Assembly: GCA_019120575.1 (NCBI GenBank)
Contig: DWUU01000038.1
Coordinates: 1 to 40,805 of the forward strand
Length of the DNA stretch: 40,805 bases
Source of the DNA: Candidatus Mediterraneibacter quadrami
GTDB lineage: Bacteria; Bacillota; Clostridia; Lachnospirales; Lachnospiraceae
Direction of reading: 5' to 3'
Shown: one piece after another, positions 1 through 8,051 of the stretch
How the letters are laid out: each line of letters begins with the position of its first letter
Position numbering within the stretch: position 1 is the stretch's first letter
Notes under the pieces: model-generated
Seen by the model: only the letters and a program-made list of their open reading frames with translations
The model's database searches: none
Told to the model about the DNA's origin: nothing
Made by a program: the position numbers and the translations under genes

Positions 1-1677
1 CAGGATATGGAGTTTACTGTAGAGCACGGTAAACTGTACATGCTTCAGACACGTAACGGTAAGAGAACAGCTCAGGCTGCTCTGAAGATCGCATGCGACC
101 TTGTTGACGAGGGCATGAGAACAGAGGAAGAGGCTGTAGCTATGATCGATCCGCGTAACCTTGATACACTGCTTCACCCGCAGTTCGACGCTGCTGCACT
201 GAAAGCTGCAACACCGATCGGAAAGGCACTCGGCGCTTCACCGGGAGCTGCATGCGGTAAGATCGTCTTCACAGCAGACGACGCGGTAGAGTGGGCTGCA
301 AGAGGCGAGAAAGTCGTTCTCGTTCGTCTTGAGACATCACCGGAAGATATCACAGGTATGAAATCCGCTCAGGGTATCCTGACTGTACGCGGTGGTATGA
401 CATCACACGCAGCCGTTGTTGCACGTGGTATGGGTACATGCTGTGTATCCGGATGCGGCGACATCGCTATGGACGAAGCAAATAAGAGATTCACACTCGC
501 AGGAAAAGAGTTCCACGAGGGAGACCCGATCTCCATCGACGGATCCACAGGTAACATCTACGACGGAATCATCCCGACAGTAGACGCTACGATCGCAGGC
601 GAGTTCGGACGCATCATGGGCTGGGCTGACAAGTACAGAACAATGAAAGTCCGCACAAACGCTGATACACCGGCTGACGCGAAGAAAGCACGCGAGCTGG
701 GCGCTGAAGGCATCGGTCTGTGCCGCACAGAGCATATGTTCTTCGAGGGCAACAGAATCGACGCATTCCGCGAGATGATCTGCTCTGAGACAGAGGAAGA
801 GAGAGAGGCAGCTCTTGAGAAGATCCTTCCGGAGCAGCAGGGAGACTTCGAGAAGCTGTACGAGGCTCTTGAGGGCAACCCGGTAACGATCCGTTTCCTT
901 GACCCGCCGCTTCACGAGTTCGTTCCGACAGAGGAAGAGGACATCAAGAAACTGGCTGACGCTCAGGGCAAGACTGTAGAGCAGATCAAGACGATCATCG
1001 ACAGCCTGCACGAGTTTAACCCGATGATGGGTCACCGTGGATGCCGTCTGGCAGTAACATATCCGGAGATCGCGAAGATGCAGACAAAAGCTGTCATCCG
1101 CGCAGCTATCAATGTGAAGAAAGCTCATCCGGACTGGAATGTAAAACCGGAGATCATGATCCCGCTCGTAGGCGATATCAAAGAGCTTAAATATGTGAAG
1201 AAATTCGTTGTTGAGACAGCAGACGCTGAGATCGCGGCAGCAGGCAGCGACCTTGAGTACGAAGTTGGTACAATGATCGAGATCCCGAGAGCTGCTCTTA
1301 CAGCTGACGAGATTGCAAAAGAGGCTGATTTCTTCTGCTTCGGTACAAACGACCTGACACAGATGACATACGGATTCTCCCGTGACGACGCTGGTAAGTT
1401 CCTTGACGCTTACTATGATGCGAAGATCTTCGAGAACGATCCGTTTGCAAAACTGGATCAGACAGGTGTCGGCAAACTGATGAAGATGGCAATCGACCTC
1501 GGCAAGCCGGTTAACCCGAAACTTCACGTAGGTATCTGCGGCGAGCATGGCGGAGATCCGAGCTCTGTAGAATTCTGCAACAGCATCGGTCTTGATTATG
1601 TATCCTGCTCACCGTTCCGTGTGCCGATCGCAAGACTGGCAGCTGCACAGGCAGCGATCGCTCAGAAGAACGCTTAA
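1..1677 (+). CDS. ppdK: Pyruvate, phosphate dikinase, C-terminal part (5' end outside window)
   Basis: Interconverts pyruvate + ATP + phosphate and phosphoenolpyruvate + AMP + pyrophosphate in the cytoplasm. The frame is open from base 1, so the gene begins outside the window. About 558 residues remain of the usual roughly 875: the end of the ATP-binding domain, the phosphohistidine swivelling domain and the PEP/pyruvate barrel. The catalytic histidine lies in GGMTSHAAVVARGMG (His codon near 406-408), with the regulatory-type Thr two residues before it. The C-terminus carries GICGEHGGDP with the expected active-site Cys. Codon use is strongly biased (GAC, CGT, ACA, GCT), as in highly expressed genes and unlike the next genes. 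Its product pyrophosphate is the substrate of the pyrophosphatase gene 2.5 kb downstream. A terminator follows. Confidence 0.97.
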   Translation, partial: QDMEFTVEHGKLYMLQTRNGKRTAQAALKIACDLVDEGMRTEEEAVAMIDPRNLDTLLHPQFDAAALKAATPIGKALGASPGAACGKIVFTADDAVEWAARGEKVVLVRLETSPEDITGMKSAQGILTVRGGMTSHAAVVARGMGTCCVSGCGDIAMDEANKRFTLAGKEFHEGDPISIDGSTGNIYDGIIPTVDATIAGEFGRIMGWADKYRTMKVRTNADTPADAKKARELGAEGIGLCRTEHMFFEGNRIDAFREMICSETEEEREAALEKILPEQQGDFEKLYEALEGNPVTIRFLDPPLHEFVPTEEEDIKKLADAQGKTVEQIKTIIDSLHEFNPMMGHRGCRLAVTYPEIAKMQTKAVIRAAINVKKAHPDWNVKPEIMIPLVGDIKELKYVKKFVVETADAEIAAAGSDLEYEVGTMIEIPRAALTADEIAKEADFFCFGTNDLTQMTYGFSRDDAGKFLDAYYDAKIFENDPFAKLDQTGVGKLMKMAIDLGKPVNPKLHVGICGEHGGDPSSVEFCNSIGLDYVSCSPFRVPIARLAAAQAAIAQKNA

Positions 1678-1711
1678 TCCACGCGTTACCTGAACAGAAA
1701 ATGACCAGAAG

Positions 1712-1746
1712 AAAATCCCGTCTCCGTTTTGGAGGCGGGATTTTTT
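1712..1746 (+). terminator. Rho-independent terminator of ppdK
   Basis: A 12-bp stem, AATCCCGTCTCC pairing with GGAGGCGGGATT with one G-U pair, has a short T-rich loop and runs into TTTTTT. It lies 35 bases after the ppdK stop. The 3' end of the opposing XRE gene lies just beyond, so it may act in both directions. Confidence 0.88.
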
Positions 1747-1756
1747 GCGGGATAAG

Positions 1757-2011
1757 CTATTCTGGTTCGTTTCCGTCGATCAGATCTTCATAGGTTACTT
1801 CAAGTACTTCACACAGTGCTTTCAGTTCAATATCTGTGACATATCTTTTATTTGTCTCGATCCTTGTGATCACATTTTTATCCATATCATACCCTTTCAG
1901 CTGAAGCTGATACGCCAGAAGTCTCTGGGAATATTTCTTTTCATTCCGGAATTTTATCAGATTGGCGCTGATCAGATTCTTTTCTCCGGTCTTTGAACGT
2001 GGTTTTGGCAT
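1757..2011 (-). CDS. Small XRE-family helix-turn-helix regulator
   Basis: A DNA-binding protein of 84 residues that is almost entirely one Cro/C1-type HTH domain. The segment ISANLIKFRNEKKYSQRLLA, then the later VITRIETNKRYV and ELKALCEVLEVTYEDLI, fits helices 1-5 of the family. There is no second domain, so it probably works as a dimeric repressor. I chose ATG at 2011 rather than 2020: AGAAAGGA abuts the upstream ATG but sits 8 bases before this one. It is divergent from the membrane protein at 2131. TTGTCTCA (2044-2051) and TGAGACAA (2111-2118) flank the shared promoter region and are its likely operator. Regulation of the neighbour is inference. Confidence 0.82.
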   Translation of the reverse strand: MPKPRSKTGEKNLISANLIKFRNEKKYSQRLLAYQLQLKGYDMDKNVITRIETNKRYVTDIELKALCEVLEVTYEDLIDGNEPE

Positions 2012-2043
2012 GTCTGTCATCCTTTCTTTTGCAAGTTTTTGAA

Positions 2044-2118
2044 TTGTCTCATTTTCTGCACCGGTTTTATTGATTTTATATAATCAGGAGGATATAATCG
2101 GTTGTAAAAGTGAGACAA
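2044..2118. promoter_or_regulatory. Inverted 8-bp operator-like sites around the XRE/membrane-protein promoter region
   Basis: TTGTCTCA at 2044-2051 and its exact complement TGAGACAA at 2111-2118 are about 67 bp apart centre to centre. They bracket a good plus-strand promoter, TTGATT (2070-2075), 17 bp, TATAAT (2093-2098). One site lies in the leader of each divergent gene, as expected for a regulator controlling itself and its neighbour. Confidence 0.55.
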
Positions 2119-2130
2119 AAAGGAGCATTT

Positions 2131-2565
2131 ATGATAAAAAGAAACAAAGTGATGACAATATTAAAATGGATGCTGACCCTGGCGGGGATATTGATCCTTC
2201 TGCTTTTTCTGCTCCGGATAAACGGGCGGGATCGGGATTTATCAGGAGTTCCGGATGCGGTTGGAAGCACACTCAGCGGCGGGATCTGCAGCCTGACGGT
2301 CACGGCCAATGCGGAACGGATCGGGGACAGAGAGACATTTGCCAGGGAAGTGATCCGGATGTGCCGGGAGAATGCATTCCGGTCCCTGCGTCTCTCCACA
2401 GATGTGGGTGGCTGGCCGGAAGAACTGGATATGAAAGTTTATCTCCGGCGGGAGGATATCGGTGAGAAAGAACCTGTCATGCGGATCCTGTACAAGCCGG
2501 CGGACACAGACGTGGATACCAGTATAGCGGATGATCCGGAGAAATATATCCTGACCATTGAATAA
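2131..2565 (+). CDS. Hypothetical single-pass membrane protein
   Basis: A protein of 144 residues that I do not recognise. It begins with a basic MIKRNKVM, then one strongly hydrophobic helix (about residues 9-29, with LAGILILLLFLLRI). About 110 mostly polar residues follow and would lie outside the membrane if the basic end stays inside. The outer part has no Cys pair or known motif that I can see. ATG 2131 was chosen because AAAAAGGAG lies 5 bases before it; a GTG 21 bases upstream has no ribosome site. It is divergent from the XRE gene and has its own TTGATT-N17-TATAAT promoter. No function is proposed beyond an extracytoplasmic role. Confidence 0.72.
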   Translation: MIKRNKVMTILKWMLTLAGILILLLFLLRINGRDRDLSGVPDAVGSTLSGGICSLTVTANAERIGDRETFAREVIRMCRENAFRSLRLSTDVGGWPEELDMKVYLRREDIGEKEPVMRILYKPADTDVDTSIADDPEKYILTIE

Positions 2566-2673
2566 GTTGAAATATCACATTTTTTTGGCATGCATTTCAT
2601 AATTCCGTCACATTTTTCAGCTATCTTATGAGATGTAAAAAGAAAAAATTCTTTATGAAAAGGGGCGCAGATT

Positions 2674-4059
2674 ATGAGTGAACAGAATTTTGATGAAAAT
2701 AGAAACGGTGAATATCATTACACAGGAGATCAGCTGAATCAGACAACCGGTTATCAGTCGAATGAGCATCAGCCGACATACCGGGAAGTACATGCGGGTC
2801 CGCGTCCACATCCGGCTCCGAAGAAACCGAAGAAACCGCTTTCCATGGGAAAGAAATGGGCGATCGTGATCGCCATGGCTCTGGTATTCGGCCTGGTGGC
2901 GGGCAGCACAATGGTGGGTGTGAATGCAGTCGGCAATTTTATATTTAACAGAAATGACCGGTCGGCACAGTTGACGCAGACCGAGACGACGGAAAATGCT
3001 GACACGTCAGGCGAGTCGTCAGAAGGCAGCGGAACGGTCGCAGAAGTGGCGTCCAACGCCATGCCTTCGCTGGTCACGATCTCAACCATGACCGTAGAGG
3101 AGATGAGAAGCTTCTTCGGCGGAACCCAGCAGTATGAAGTGCAGGGCGCCGGGACCGGTGTGATTGTGGGAGAAAATGACAAAGAACTTCTGATCGCCAC
3201 CAATTACCATGTGGTGGAAGGGGCGACCAGCCTTTCCGTAGGCTTTATTGACGAACACAGTGTAGAGGCGGCTGTAAAAGGCACCGATGTGAATAATGAC
3301 CTTGCAGTTGTGGCAGTGAAGCTTTCCGATATACCGGATGAGACCATGAAACAGATCAAGATCGCAACGATCGGGGATTCAGATACTCTTCAGCTGGGCG
3401 ATCAGGTTGTGGCCATCGGCAATGCCCTCGGCTACGGACAGTCCGTGACAAGCGGTTATGTCAGCGCACTGGACAGGGATCTTACACTGACCTATGGGGA
3501 CGGAACGACGATTGAGTCCACCGGCCTGATCCAGACGGATGCGGCGATCAACTCCGGGAACAGCGGCGGCGCGCTCCTGAATATGAAAGGCGAGCTGATC
3601 GGCATAAATGAGGCGAAGAGTTCAGGTTCATCCACCGGGGCGTCGGTTGACAACATCGGATTCGCGATTCCGATTGATAAGGCCCAGGGAAGCCTGCAGG
3701 ATATGATGAACATGGAAACCCGCGCGAAAGTGGATGCAGACCAGGCGTCCTATATCGGAATCCGCGGTTCCGATGTATCTTCGGAGGCGATCGAGCTTTA
3801 TAATGTACCGGCAGGTGCAGTTGTGGTAGAAGTGGTGGAAAAGGGCCCGGCGGCAAAAGCAGGGATCCGGGAAGGCGACATCATCACAGAACTGGACGGC
3901 CGCACGATCAGCGGCATGACACAGCTTCAGCAGACGCTTGAGTATTACGCGGCAGGAGAGAAAGTAGATGTGGTTGTGCAGCGTTCCGGCGGAAAAGGAT
4001 ATGAAGAAAAGACGGTAACCGTAACGCTTGGATCTGCGAAAGAGCTGCAGAATCAGTGA
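2674..4059 (+). CDS. HtrA/DegP-type membrane-anchored serine protease with PDZ domain
   Basis: A trypsin-fold quality-control protease of 461 residues facing the outside of the cell. A cytoplasmic Pro/Lys-rich tail (about 1-58) precedes one membrane helix (about 61-88) and a Ser/Thr/Glu-rich linker (95-122). The protease domain (about 123-345) has the triad His179 (ATNYHV), Asp209 (NNDLAVV) and Ser297 (NSGNSGGAL). A PDZ domain follows (about 359-450, with GPAAKAGIREGDIITELDG). The usual length for Gram-positive HtrA proteins is about 400-460. AGGGG lies 8 bases before the ATG. It appears monocistronic, with a strong terminator at 4079. All catalytic residues are present, so it should be active. 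HtrA genes are commonly induced by envelope stress, but I see no specific operator. Confidence 0.95.
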   Translation: MSEQNFDENRNGEYHYTGDQLNQTTGYQSNEHQPTYREVHAGPRPHPAPKKPKKPLSMGKKWAIVIAMALVFGLVAGSTMVGVNAVGNFIFNRNDRSAQLTQTETTENADTSGESSEGSGTVAEVASNAMPSLVTISTMTVEEMRSFFGGTQQYEVQGAGTGVIVGENDKELLIATNYHVVEGATSLSVGFIDEHSVEAAVKGTDVNNDLAVVAVKLSDIPDETMKQIKIATIGDSDTLQLGDQVVAIGNALGYGQSVTSGYVSALDRDLTLTYGDGTTIESTGLIQTDAAINSGNSGGALLNMKGELIGINEAKSSGSSTGASVDNIGFAIPIDKAQGSLQDMMNMETRAKVDADQASYIGIRGSDVSSEAIELYNVPAGAVVVEVVEKGPAAKAGIREGDIITELDGRTISGMTQLQQTLEYYAAGEKVDVVVQRSGGKGYEEKTVTVTLGSAKELQNQ

Positions 4060-4078
4060 TATAATTTATAAAAGTCAG

Positions 4079-4127
4079 GGCGCGGATATCCGGTTAAATA
4101 TAACACCGGATGTCCGCGCCTTATTTG
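4079..4127 (+). terminator. Hairpin terminator after the HtrA gene
   Basis: A 15-bp stem has arms GGCGCGGATATCCGG (4079-4093) and CCGGATGTCCGCGCC (4106-4120) with one G-U pair. The 12-base loop is AT-rich and TTATTTG follows. The U tract is short, but the stem is very stable. Confidence 0.78.
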
Positions 4128-4202
4128 TCTATCAGCCCTCAAATATAAATTCTTCTGGACGGAATCCTTCATTCGCGGTAAAATTATAGCAGATATATAA
4201 GA

Positions 4203-4216
4203 CCGTGCATGCACGG
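4203..4216. promoter_or_regulatory. Perfect 14-bp palindrome in the pyrophosphatase leader
   Basis: CCGTGCATGCACGG is self-complementary over its whole length. It sits 22 bases upstream of the pyrophosphatase start, just after an AT-rich stretch (TTATAG and TATATA, 4184-4199) that could hold a -10 element. It could be a dimeric repressor site or a 5' hairpin. No family is assigned. Confidence 0.35.
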
Positions 4217-4238
4217 AAATTTTATGAAAGGAGATAAC

Positions 4239-4799
4239 ATGATGGGAAGTATTTGGCATGATATCAGTGAAGAACGGATATTCCCTACTGATTTTATCTC
4301 TGTGATCGAGATCTCAAAGGGAAGCAAGAAGAAATATGAACTGGATAAGGAGACCGGCCTGATCATTCTGGACCGGGTGCTGTACACCTCCACACACTAT
4401 CCGATGAACTACGGGTTTATCCCGCGAACCCTTGGGGACGACGGGGATCCGCTGGATGTACTGGTCATGTGTTCAGAACCGCTGGAGCCGATGACGCTTG
4501 TAAGGTGTTATCCGATCGGCGTGATGAAGATGACGGACGGCGGCGCCGGAGATGAGAAGATCATTGCGATCCCGTGGGCGGATCCTACATATGAGGCGTA
4601 CACGGACATCTCAGAACTGCCGAAACATATCTTCGAGGAGATCCGTCACTTCTTCAGTGTATATAAGGATCTGGAAGGCAAGAAAACGGCGGTCAATGAG
4701 TTCGAGGGCGCCCTTGGCGCGGTCAGAGTGATCGAGGAGTGCATCGATCGATATAAAGAAAAATATGGAAATCCGGACGGACAAAATGATAAAGAATAA
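4239..4799 (+). CDS. ppa: Inorganic pyrophosphatase, family I
   Basis: Hydrolyses pyrophosphate to two phosphates in the cytoplasm, pulling biosynthetic reactions forward. It has 186 residues (family about 160-210). The family I signature [10 protein letters not shown] with its metal-binding aspartates is present, preceded by [12 protein letters not shown] and followed by the conserved IIAIPWADP region. AAAGGAG is followed by two adjacent ATGs at 4239 and 4242; 4239 is used, though 4242 has better spacing. It is first in a co-directional run with the phasin-like, UbiB-like and DgkA-like genes, 29 bases before the next start. In a cell with pyruvate phosphate dikinase, pyrophosphate is also an energy carrier, so this enzyme competes for that pool (inference). 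Confidence 0.94.
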   Translation: MMGSIWHDISEERIFPTDFISVIEISKGSKKKYELDKETGLIILDRVLYTSTHYPMNYGFIPRTLGDDGDPLDVLVMCSEPLEPMTLVRCYPIGVMKMTDGGAGDEKIIAIPWADPTYEAYTDISELPKHIFEEIRHFFSVYKDLEGKKTAVNEFEGALGAVRVIEECIDRYKEKYGNPDGQNDKE

Positions 4800-4828
4800 A
4801 TAAGACAGAATCAAAGGAGGCTGTAAAA

Positions 4829-5176
4829 ATGGAAAAATTCAGCGACAATATCAAGAAAGTGATCCTGGCCGGCATCGGCGCGGTAGCGACGACGGCGGAG
4901 AAATCAAAGGATCTTCTCGACGAGATGGTTGAGAAGGGCGAACTGACGGTAGAGCAGGGCAAGGTGCTCAATGAAGAACTGAAACACAACATTAAACAGA
5001 AAGTTCAGGACGTGACGGGAAAGAAAGAAGCTGAAATTTCGGACGAGGACATTTCAGATCTGATCGACCGGATGACGCCGGAGCAGATCCGTGCGCTGAA
5101 GGAGAAGCTTGCTGGAAGCGATGACGCACAGACAGAGAATAAAGAAGAGGCAGCAGAGGAAGAGAAAGCAGAATGA
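4829..5176 (+). CDS. Phasin-like / polyhydroxyalkanoate-synthesis-regulator-like small helical protein
   Basis: A protein of 115 residues, predicted almost wholly helical. Residues 1-65 hold an amphipathic stretch (IKKVILAGIGAVATTAEKSKDLLDEMVEKGELTVEQGKVL) typical of the phasin-like family found beside ABC1/UbiB kinases. The tail is very acidic (EEAAEEEKAE). AAAGGAGG precedes the ATG. Its stop overlaps the next gene's start by four bases (ATGA), implying translational coupling with the UbiB-like kinase and probably a shared task. Nothing else in the window makes or degrades polyhydroxyalkanoate, so the family name should not be read as function. An amphipathic, membrane- or lipid-surface-associated partner of the kinase is the most I infer. 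Confidence 0.72.
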   Translation: MEKFSDNIKKVILAGIGAVATTAEKSKDLLDEMVEKGELTVEQGKVLNEELKHNIKQKVQDVTGKKEAEISDEDISDLIDRMTPEQIRALKEKLAGSDDAQTENKEEAAEEEKAE

Positions 5177-6759
5177 GCACGATAGAGCCGATCGAATATA
5201 ATTCGAGACTGCGCGAGATCACTGCCGTGCTGCGTAAGCACAATATTACGCGGGGCGTTACGCCGAAAAAACTGCGGGCGATCCTGGAAGATCTGGGCCC
5301 GACTTTTATCAAGCTGGGCCAGATCATGTCCATGCATTCGGATATCCTGCCGAAGCGGTACTGCGATGAGCTGATGCTGCTCCGTTCGGAAGTGACGCCG
5401 ATGCCGTTTGAGGATGTGGTTTCGGTGATCGAAGAGTCCTATGGCCGATCCTGGAAGAGAGTATTCTCTTCCATCGAGGAGACGCCGCAGGGCTCTGCTT
5501 CTATTGCACAGGTCCACCGCGCGGTGCTTAAGAATGGCGATGAAGTCGTTGTGAAAGTCCAGCGCAGGGGCATTTATGAGAAGATGGCCCGCGACATCGA
5601 TCTGCTTCACAAGGCGGTGAAACTGATGCCGCCGGTCAGCATTAAGGGAATGGCGGATCTGGATCTGGTGCTGGACGAGATGTGGTCCGTGACCCGGGAT
5701 GAGATGAATTTCCTGACAGAAGCAGCCAACATGGAGGAGTTCGCCCGGCGGAATAAGGAAGTCAGCTTCGTGGGCACGCCGGTTCTGTATCAGCAGTATA
5801 CGACGGTGAACGTTCTGGTAATGGAATATATCGACGGGATCGGCATCGACGACAAGGAGGCGCTGATCGAAAACGGGTATGACCTGAAGGAGATCGGCAG
5901 CAAACTGGTGGATAATTACATTAAACAGGTCATGGACGACGGGTTCTTCCACGCGGATCCTCATTCCGGCAATGTAAAGATCCGGGAGGGCCGGATCATC
6001 TGGATCGACATGGGTATGATGGGCCGCCTGACCGAACACGACCGGGAGATGATCGGCAAGGCTGTGCAGGGCGTGGCGTTAAATGACGTCGGCCTGATCC
6101 AGCAGGCAGTGCTGGCGCTTGGTGAATTCAAAGAACGTCCGGACCAGCGGAAGCTGTACGAGGATATCGAAGGCCTTCTCCTGAAATACGGCAATACAGA
6201 GATGGGGCAGATCAACATCGCGTCGGTCATGACCGACCTGATGGATGTGATGAAGAACAACAAGATCAAGATGCCCCACGGGCTGACCATGCTGGCAAGG
6301 GGGCTGACCCATATGGAGGGCGTACTGGCGGACATTGCGCCGGATATCAATATGGTGGAGATCGCCACAGCCCATATGTCCGGCGAATTTTTCAGGAACT
6401 TTGATTTTAAGAAAGAACTCAAAAGCAGCGGGCGCAGCATCATCAAATCATTCCGCAAGGCGCTGGATATCCCGTCCATGGTGTCGGATATGATGAACGG
6501 GTATCTGAAAGGCCAGGCGAAGGTGAATCTGGATCTGCAGGTCACAGATGATCTGGCGCAGCTTCTCAGGAGGCTTGTACGCAACATCGTGATGGGCCTG
6601 TGGGTGATGGCGCTGCTGATCAGTTCCAGCATCATCTGTACGACAGATATGACGCCGAAGATCCTGGGCATTCCGGCGCTGGGGGCGTTCGGATATGTGC
6701 TGGCGTTTGTGATTGTGATGTATGTATTCATCAAACACATGCTGTCACGGAAAAAATAA
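5173..6759 (+). CDS. ABC1/AarF/UbiB-family atypical kinase
   Basis: A protein of 528 residues with the full UbiB signature. It has the KLGQ motif (47-50, FIKLGQIMS), the Ala-rich nucleotide loop (107-116, GSASIAQVHR), a lysine in VVVKVQR (128), the catalytic HADPHSGN (260-267) and the metal-binding WIDMG (277-281). Two membrane helices lie at the C-terminus (about 476-522). The family acts as ATPase/kinase-like proteins on isoprenoid lipid pathways; the classical role is ubiquinone synthesis. A fermentative Lachnospiraceae-type cell is not expected to make ubiquinone, so a role with other isoprenoid or membrane lipids is more plausible (inference), in line with the lipid kinase directly downstream. 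The start overlaps the phasin-like stop (ATGA). Confidence 0.92.
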   Translation: MSTIEPIEYNSRLREITAVLRKHNITRGVTPKKLRAILEDLGPTFIKLGQIMSMHSDILPKRYCDELMLLRSEVTPMPFEDVVSVIEESYGRSWKRVFSSIEETPQGSASIAQVHRAVLKNGDEVVVKVQRRGIYEKMARDIDLLHKAVKLMPPVSIKGMADLDLVLDEMWSVTRDEMNFLTEAANMEEFARRNKEVSFVGTPVLYQQYTTVNVLVMEYIDGIGIDDKEALIENGYDLKEIGSKLVDNYIKQVMDDGFFHADPHSGNVKIREGRIIWIDMGMMGRLTEHDREMIGKAVQGVALNDVGLIQQAVLALGEFKERPDQRKLYEDIEGLLLKYGNTEMGQINIASVMTDLMDVMKNNKIKMPHGLTMLARGLTHMEGVLADIAPDINMVEIATAHMSGEFFRNFDFKKELKSSGRSIIKSFRKALDIPSMVSDMMNGYLKGQAKVNLDLQVTDDLAQLLRRLVRNIVMGLWVMALLISSSIICTTDMTPKILGIPALGAFGYVLAFVIVMYVFIKHMLSRKK

Positions 6760-6795
6760 AAACGAACCGAAAAAATGAACAGGAGGATACAGCCT

Positions 6796-7176
6796 GTGAA
6801 AAAAGATAAAAAGAATCCCCTCGGGGCCAGCTTCGGCTATGCCTTTGAAGGCATCCTGACCGGGATCCGCAAGGAACGCAACATGAAGATCCACTGCCTG
6901 GCGATCGTCGCGGTCACCTGCGCGGGGACGCTGTTTCACATCACGCCGGCGGAGTGGTGTGTCTGTCTGCTGCTCTTTGCCCTGGTGGCATCCCTTGAAC
7001 TGGTGAATACGGCGGTGGAAGCGGTGGTGGACCTGGCGACCGAAGAGCGGAAACCGCTGGCGAAGATCGCTAAAGACACGGCTGCGGGCGCAGTACTCTT
7101 TGCCGCGATTATATCGGTGATCATCGGTCTGATCATTTTTCTGCCGTATGTATTGGAACTGCTGCGGAAGATGTGA
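6796..7176 (+). CDS. dgkA: Small DgkA-type diacylglycerol/undecaprenol kinase
   Basis: An integral-membrane lipid kinase of 126 residues. Gram-positive members mostly phosphorylate undecaprenol, recycling the carrier for cell-wall synthesis. The family pattern is clear: an N-terminal amphipathic region (SFGYAFEGILTGIRKERNMKIH), three membrane helices, and the active-site segment ELVNTAVEAVVDL followed by AKDTAAGAVL. I chose the GTG start at 6796, which has AGGAGG 9 bases upstream, over the ATG at 6775, which has no site. It lies 36 bases after the UbiB-like gene on the same strand, so it is probably in the same operon. Length is normal and all key acidic residues are present. Confidence 0.92.
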   Translation: MKKDKKNPLGASFGYAFEGILTGIRKERNMKIHCLAIVAVTCAGTLFHITPAEWCVCLLLFALVASLELVNTAVEAVVDLATEERKPLAKIAKDTAAGAVLFAAIISVIIGLIIFLPYVLELLRKM

Positions 7177-7182
7177 TACAAT
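7153..7182 (+). promoter_or_regulatory. Possible promoter before the SseB-like gene
   Basis: TTGGAA (7153-7158), 18 bp, TACAAT (7177-7182), with TGA directly before the -10 element giving an extended -10. It overlaps the end of dgkA and could start a separate transcript for 7237-8480. Confidence 0.35.
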
Positions 7183-7236
7183 ATCAGGAGCCCGGCCTGA
7201 CAGCCGGACTGACCGAATGGAAAGGAAATGCATAAA

Positions 7237-8016
7237 ATGAGTGATACACATACATCCGTTACAAAGCAGGAGACGCTTGCGGCCTTAAGAAAACCGGGAG
7301 AGCTTTATGTCGTCATGTCGGCAGTGACAAAGCTTCCCTTTGTAAAATGCGATGAAGAGACGTTTGACGATGAGATCTTCCTTTATTACCGGATGGAAGA
7401 TGCGAAAAACAAAGCGAAGGAGCTGCTGGATCAGAAGTATCTGACCGCGGTGGCGAAACTGGAGGATAAGCAGCTGCTGGCCTTTTACACAAGTCTGTAT
7501 ACGCTGGGGGTCAACTGTCTGGCTGTGAATCACGGGACGGATACACAGATCAGCGTTCAGCTCTCAGACCTGGTGGTGCGGAAGGATCCGGAAAATCTCC
7601 CGGAAGGAAAGAAAGTGATCGAGAATCCGGCGCTCCATCTGACGGCGATCTATTTCATGCAGGAGATGCGCCGCCAGGAAAAGCCGCAGCCGACAGAGGA
7701 GCTCAGGGAACTGCAGGAAGAACTGCTGGCTCATTACGGCAAGGCGTCCTTTATCATTGCCCTGCAGGAAGATAAACAGGTTCCGGTGCTGAAACTGAAG
7801 AACGGCGATGTTTACCAGCCGGTCTTCACGGACATTCTGGAATTCCAGAGATTTGCAAAAGGAAAGAAACTGCGCACGGCGGTTGTTCCTGCGGACAGGA
7901 TCCCGGATATCCTGGTCGGGGAGGCCAAAGGGGTCGTACTCAATCCGTTTGGCGTTAATGTACAGCTGAATGTGGCGAGAAAGAAACAGCCGGTGAAACC
8001 GGAAGGAGACGCCTGA
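7237..8016 (+). CDS. SseB-family domain protein
   Basis: A cytoplasmic protein of 259 residues of unknown function. The C-terminal half (VPVLKLKNGDVYQPVFTDI, then LNPFGVNVQL) matches the SseB N-terminal-domain fold, in which a beta-sheet region ends in a conserved NPFG-type turn. The N-terminal half (ELYVVMSAVTKLPFVKC, LAVNHGTDTQISVQLSDLV) looks like a diverged second copy. ATG 7237 was taken because AAGGA lies 10 bases before it; an ATG at 7228 is too close. The name comes from enterobacterial secretion work, but the domain is widespread in Firmicutes without secretion systems. It sits 35 bases before a GNAT-like gene on the same strand. Confidence 0.68.
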   Translation: MSDTHTSVTKQETLAALRKPGELYVVMSAVTKLPFVKCDEETFDDEIFLYYRMEDAKNKAKELLDQKYLTAVAKLEDKQLLAFYTSLYTLGVNCLAVNHGTDTQISVQLSDLVVRKDPENLPEGKKVIENPALHLTAIYFMQEMRRQEKPQPTEELRELQEELLAHYGKASFIIALQEDKQVPVLKLKNGDVYQPVFTDILEFQRFAKGKKLRTAVVPADRIPDILVGEAKGVVLNPFGVNVQLNVARKKQPVKPEGDA

Positions 8017-8051
8017 GCCCGGGCGGAACTGCCGGTGGATGGGAGGAACGT

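Noticed and set aside
403..1548. Long open frame of 381 codons opposite ppdK
   Set aside because: It is antisense to a highly conserved enzyme, has no ribosome site and no family resemblance. It follows from the biased codon use of ppdK.
2012..2020. Start of the XRE gene at 2020
   Set aside because: The AGAAAGG ribosome site would touch the ATG. The next ATG, at 2011, has normal spacing.
5005..6039. Open frame of 344 codons opposite the UbiB-like gene
   Set aside because: Composition rich in His, Arg and Asp with no motif; an antisense shadow of the real gene.
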